From an uncultured Bacilli bacterium (GTDB taxonomy: Bacteria > Bacillota_I > Bacilli_A > RF39 > UBA660): a stretch of DNA of 64,000 bases. Below are positions 62,313 through 64,000 of the stretch, piece by piece; the stretch's first letter is position 1, and each line of letters begins with the position of its first letter. The stretch spans positions 62,001 to 126,000 of the forward strand of contig CAKONZ010000001.1 in NCBI GenBank assembly GCA_934098525.1, read 5' to 3'. Below the pieces are notes generated by a model. That model was not told the origin of the DNA and ran no database searches. It saw nothing but the letters and a program-made list of their open reading frames with translations. Position numbers and translations under genes: made by a program.

Positions 62313-62857
62313 TAATTATATTGATTTTTCTTAGTAGTTATTACTACTCCGATTGTTAATAATATAGGTACGATTACTAAGGCATAATCTTCGATACCTG
62401 TTTTTGTATTGTCTACTGTTTCGCTAGGTGTTTGTGTATCTTGAGTATCAGAGGTATAATAAACTTTGTAACCATATACTTCATCGTTTCCATCTGTTGC
62501 TTTTATTACTACTAATAATTTATCTCCTGTTGTGTATGAAGCATTAAAATTTTTATTAGTGGATTCTTCAAAGTTTGCTTCTGCTACTAATACATCTACT
62601 TTGCCATCTATATCTTCTTTACTAATTAAACTAGAATTGTATGAATCATAAGATGTTAAGAATTCATCATTATTATTTAAATTAATTACCGAATAATAAA
62701 AACTATAACCATCTAACCCGTTTGTAGTAAATGTATTATCTCCGTTATTTAAATTGTCAGGCAACACAATATTTGTATCATATGTATACGCAAATACGTT
62801 TGTTACAGTAAATAATGCCATAATAAATACAAATACATAAGACATAACTTTCTTCAT
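62312..62857 (-). CDS. Secreted surface protein with a C-terminal sorting-like signal
   Basis: 181 residues: signal peptide (MSYVFVFIMALFTVTNVFA, cut before YTYD), an acidic Asn- and Thr-rich domain of about 110 residues, a Thr/Pro linker (DTQTPSETVD), then NTKTG followed by a hydrophobic helix (ALVIVPILLTIGVVI) and a basic tail (TTKKNQYN). This is the layout of a sortase substrate; NTKTG resembles the NPxTG/NPQTN motifs used by class B and related sortases. No domain is recognised in the exported part. It lies next to the sortase, with its own promoter. Confidence 0.72.
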   Translation of the reverse strand: MKKVMSYVFVFIMALFTVTNVFAYTYDTNIVLPDNLNNGDNTFTTNGLDGYSFYYSVINLNNNDEFLTSYDSYNSSLISKEDIDGKVDVLVAEANFEESTNKNFNASYTTGDKLLVVIKATDGNDEVYGYKVYYTSDTQDTQTPSETVDNTKTGIEDYALVIVPILLTIGVVITTKKNQYN

Positions 62858-62877
62858 ATTATCACTCCTCTATTATT

Positions 62878-62906
62878 AGAATACAATAATTTAATATTTT
62901 TGTAAA
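62878..62906 (-). promoter_or_regulatory. sigmaA promoter of the surface protein gene
   Basis: On the minus strand TTTACA (62906-62901), 17-base spacer, TATTCT (62883-62878), about 20 bases before the start. Confidence 0.55.
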
Positions 62907-62931
62907 TTTTATTGTTTAAAAATTGTGTAAA

Positions 62932-64000
62932 TTATTGTAAACTTTTTGGTAAATTAATTACTACTTTTGTTCCTATGTTTTCTTTTGAATAATAGTTTAG
63001 TTTTCCATTGTGTAATTTTATTATTTCATTACATAAAGGAATACCTATTCCACTACCATCTTTTTTAGTGGTATAAAACATTTCATAGATGTGTTTTAAA
63101 TCATCTTCTTTTATACCTTCTCCATTATCTTCTACTATTATATCTATTGTCTTTTTGTTTTCTTTTAGAGTTATTTGAATTTTTCCATCTTCTTTTATTG
63201 CTTCAGTAGAATTTTTGATTATATTTATTAAAACTTGTTTTAGTCTTTCATAATCTCCATTTATTATTATGTCTTTTATATTATTTAGTTCAAGATTAAT
63301 TTTGTTATCATTTAATAATGTAATTATTGATATTTTTGTATCTTCTATTAATGTTTTAATATTTATTTTCTTTAATTCTACTTTGATTTTTGTATATTCA
63401 CTAAAGTTATTCATTATATCAAGAGTTCTATTTATTTCTTTTTTTATTATTTTGTTGTATTGTTTTACTTTTTCTATATTATTATAATTCATCATTTGTA
63501 AATATCCCTTACATACCGCTAGAGGATTTTTTACTTCATGAGTAATTTTAAATAATGATGCTTTTATTTCTTTTTCTTTTTTTAATTCTGTTAAAGCATT
63601 TCTTAAAGAAATTGTTTCGTAACATTTTCTTATTATAATGAATACAAATATTGATATAAAATAAAAGACTATTAATATTATGAATAATTTTGTTATTATT
63701 ATACCATTGTTTTCAAGACTAGGTTTTAAATATATAGCTTCAATTGTTAGTATTGTTCCTTTTATTAGGATAAAATAATTTAGAGATGTTTGATAAGATA
63801 CTATTTTTTTATTTGTTATTAGTTCAAATAAGATAAGATAAAAGATATATTCTAAGCTTAACCAAAACCAATTAAAGTTATAAATGGTAATATTTAAATA
63901 GACTAAGATTATTACTATTATTATGGGAGATATTTTCTTATTGTTTGATAATGAAAAAAGAAATGGTATGTTTAAAAATAAGAAGTATGTATTTACTGAA
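62932..64000 (-). CDS. Sensor histidine kinase with a multi-helix membrane domain, cut by the window end
   Basis: The frame stays open from the window edge to the stop at 62932, 355 residues visible, start not in the window. From the edge: at least four to five hydrophobic helices with short loops, then a HisKA domain with the phospho-acceptor His in FKITHEVKNPLAVCKGYLQ, and a complete HATPase domain (LINIIKNSTEAIKEDG, VEDNGEGIKEDDLKHIYEMFYTTKKDGSGIGIPLCNEII). A start at the internal Met-Met (63495) would remove the His box and is not credible. Multi-helix sensors with this His-box wording resemble KinB-type sporulation kinases; no response regulator is adjacent, which fits an orphan kinase. 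Confidence 0.85.
   Translation of the reverse strand, partial: SVNTYFLFLNIPFLFSLSNNKKISPIIIVIILVYLNITIYNFNWFWLSLEYIFYLILFELITNKKIVSYQTSLNYFILIKGTILTIEAIYLKPSLENNGIIITKLFIILIVFYFISIFVFIIIRKCYETISLRNALTELKKEKEIKASLFKITHEVKNPLAVCKGYLQMMNYNNIEKVKQYNKIIKKEINRTLDIMNNFSEYTKIKVELKKINIKTLIEDTKISIITLLNDNKINLELNNIKDIIINGDYERLKQVLINIIKNSTEAIKEDGKIQITLKENKKTIDIIVEDNGEGIKEDDLKHIYEMFYTTKKDGSGIGIPLCNEIIKLHNGKLNYYSKENIGTKVVINLPKSLQ

Noticed and set aside
62932..63495. A short kinase starting at the internal Met-Met (63495)
   Set aside because: The frame is open upstream to the window end and codes for the His box and membrane helices, so the internal Met codons are not the start.
1..64000. Genetic code 4 (TGA as Trp), suspected from the extreme AT content
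   Set aside because: TGA ends tadB just before the tadC start, and ends ttcA and gpr at sensible places; Trp is coded by TGG throughout.
1..64000. tRNA and rRNA genes
   Set aside because: No TTCGAnTC-type T-arm with acceptor stem, CCA end or conserved rRNA segment was noticed on either strand; a covariance search (tRNAscan-SE type) would settle it.

Overview
The window is chromosomal DNA from a very AT-rich, spore-forming member of the Bacillota with a compact genome, most likely an uncultured gut lineage of Bacilli near the Erysipelotrichia/RF39 group. Support for this comes from PolC replication, the rimP-nusA-ylxR-infB-rbfA and hrcA-grpE-dnaK clusters, MurT/GatD, sortase, the lipoteichoic-acid synthase fold, and five sporulation genes (spoIIM, spoIIP, spoIVB, gpr, spoVB). 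TGA is a true stop codon (for example at the end of tadB and of gpr), so this is not a code-4 mollicute. No rRNA, tRNA, CRISPR array, intact insertion sequence or prophage was seen. The species assignment is inference.

Layout. 1-5.8 kb: tail of an unknown gene, polC, ddl. 5.8-11.3 kb: a compact Tad-type pilus operon (Flp pilin, two TadE/G-like pseudopilins, TadZ, TadA, TadB, TadC) ending in yebC. 11.3-17.6 kb: tcdA-like, an LTA-synthase-like sulfatase, rarA, a Xer recombinase, deoB and a small lipoprotein. 17.8-21.8 kb: a probably self-regulated operon HTH regulator - murT - gatD - ATP-grasp, in which GatD appears to lack its catalytic Cys and His. 21.8-30.8 kb: mnmA, spoIIM, a 31-residue Prli42-like membrane peptide with its own promoter and terminator, a two-component system, a CmpB-like membrane protein, spoIVB, a polysaccharide deacetylase, and xseB-xseA-nusB. 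30.8-33.5 kb: a candidate 6S RNA, a TtcA-like enzyme, and hisS carrying an 11-cysteine tail. 34-41 kb: spoVB, the rimP-nusA-ylxR-infB-rbfA operon with a one-domain RimP and a leader hairpin, a CPBP protease and a phosphoesterase. 41-54.6 kb: obgE, mtaB, a membrane-anchored acidic protein, dnaJ, pepF, dnaK, grpE, hrcA with two CIRCE operators, fmt, a YqxA-position protein, spoIIP, gpr and divergent rpsT. 54.6-64 kb: a transglutaminase-like protein, miaA-mutL-pseudopilin, an M29 aminopeptidase, a Tyr-rich coat-like protein behind a sigmaK-like promoter, a coiled-coil protein, a class B-like sortase, a probable sortase substrate, and a sensor kinase that runs off the end.

How the parts fit. The order rpsT | gpr - spoIIP - yqxA-like ... 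hrcA - grpE - dnaK - dnaJ follows the Bacillus subtilis arrangement, with lepA and hemN missing and fmt and pepF inserted. Envelope functions (Ddl, MurT/GatD, LTA-synthase-like protein, sortase, deacetylase, Tad pilus) and sporulation functions dominate the non-housekeeping content. Compaction is visible everywhere: 4-11 base gene overlaps, one-domain RimP, short MiaA, and a repeated habit of placing stop codons inside the stem or loop of the gene's own terminator hairpin. The observations most worth following are the apparently dead GatD in its operon, the metallothionein-like tail on HisRS, the stop-in-terminator architecture, the sigmaK-like promoter with its coat-like protein, the 31-residue membrane peptide, and two structured intergenic RNAs.
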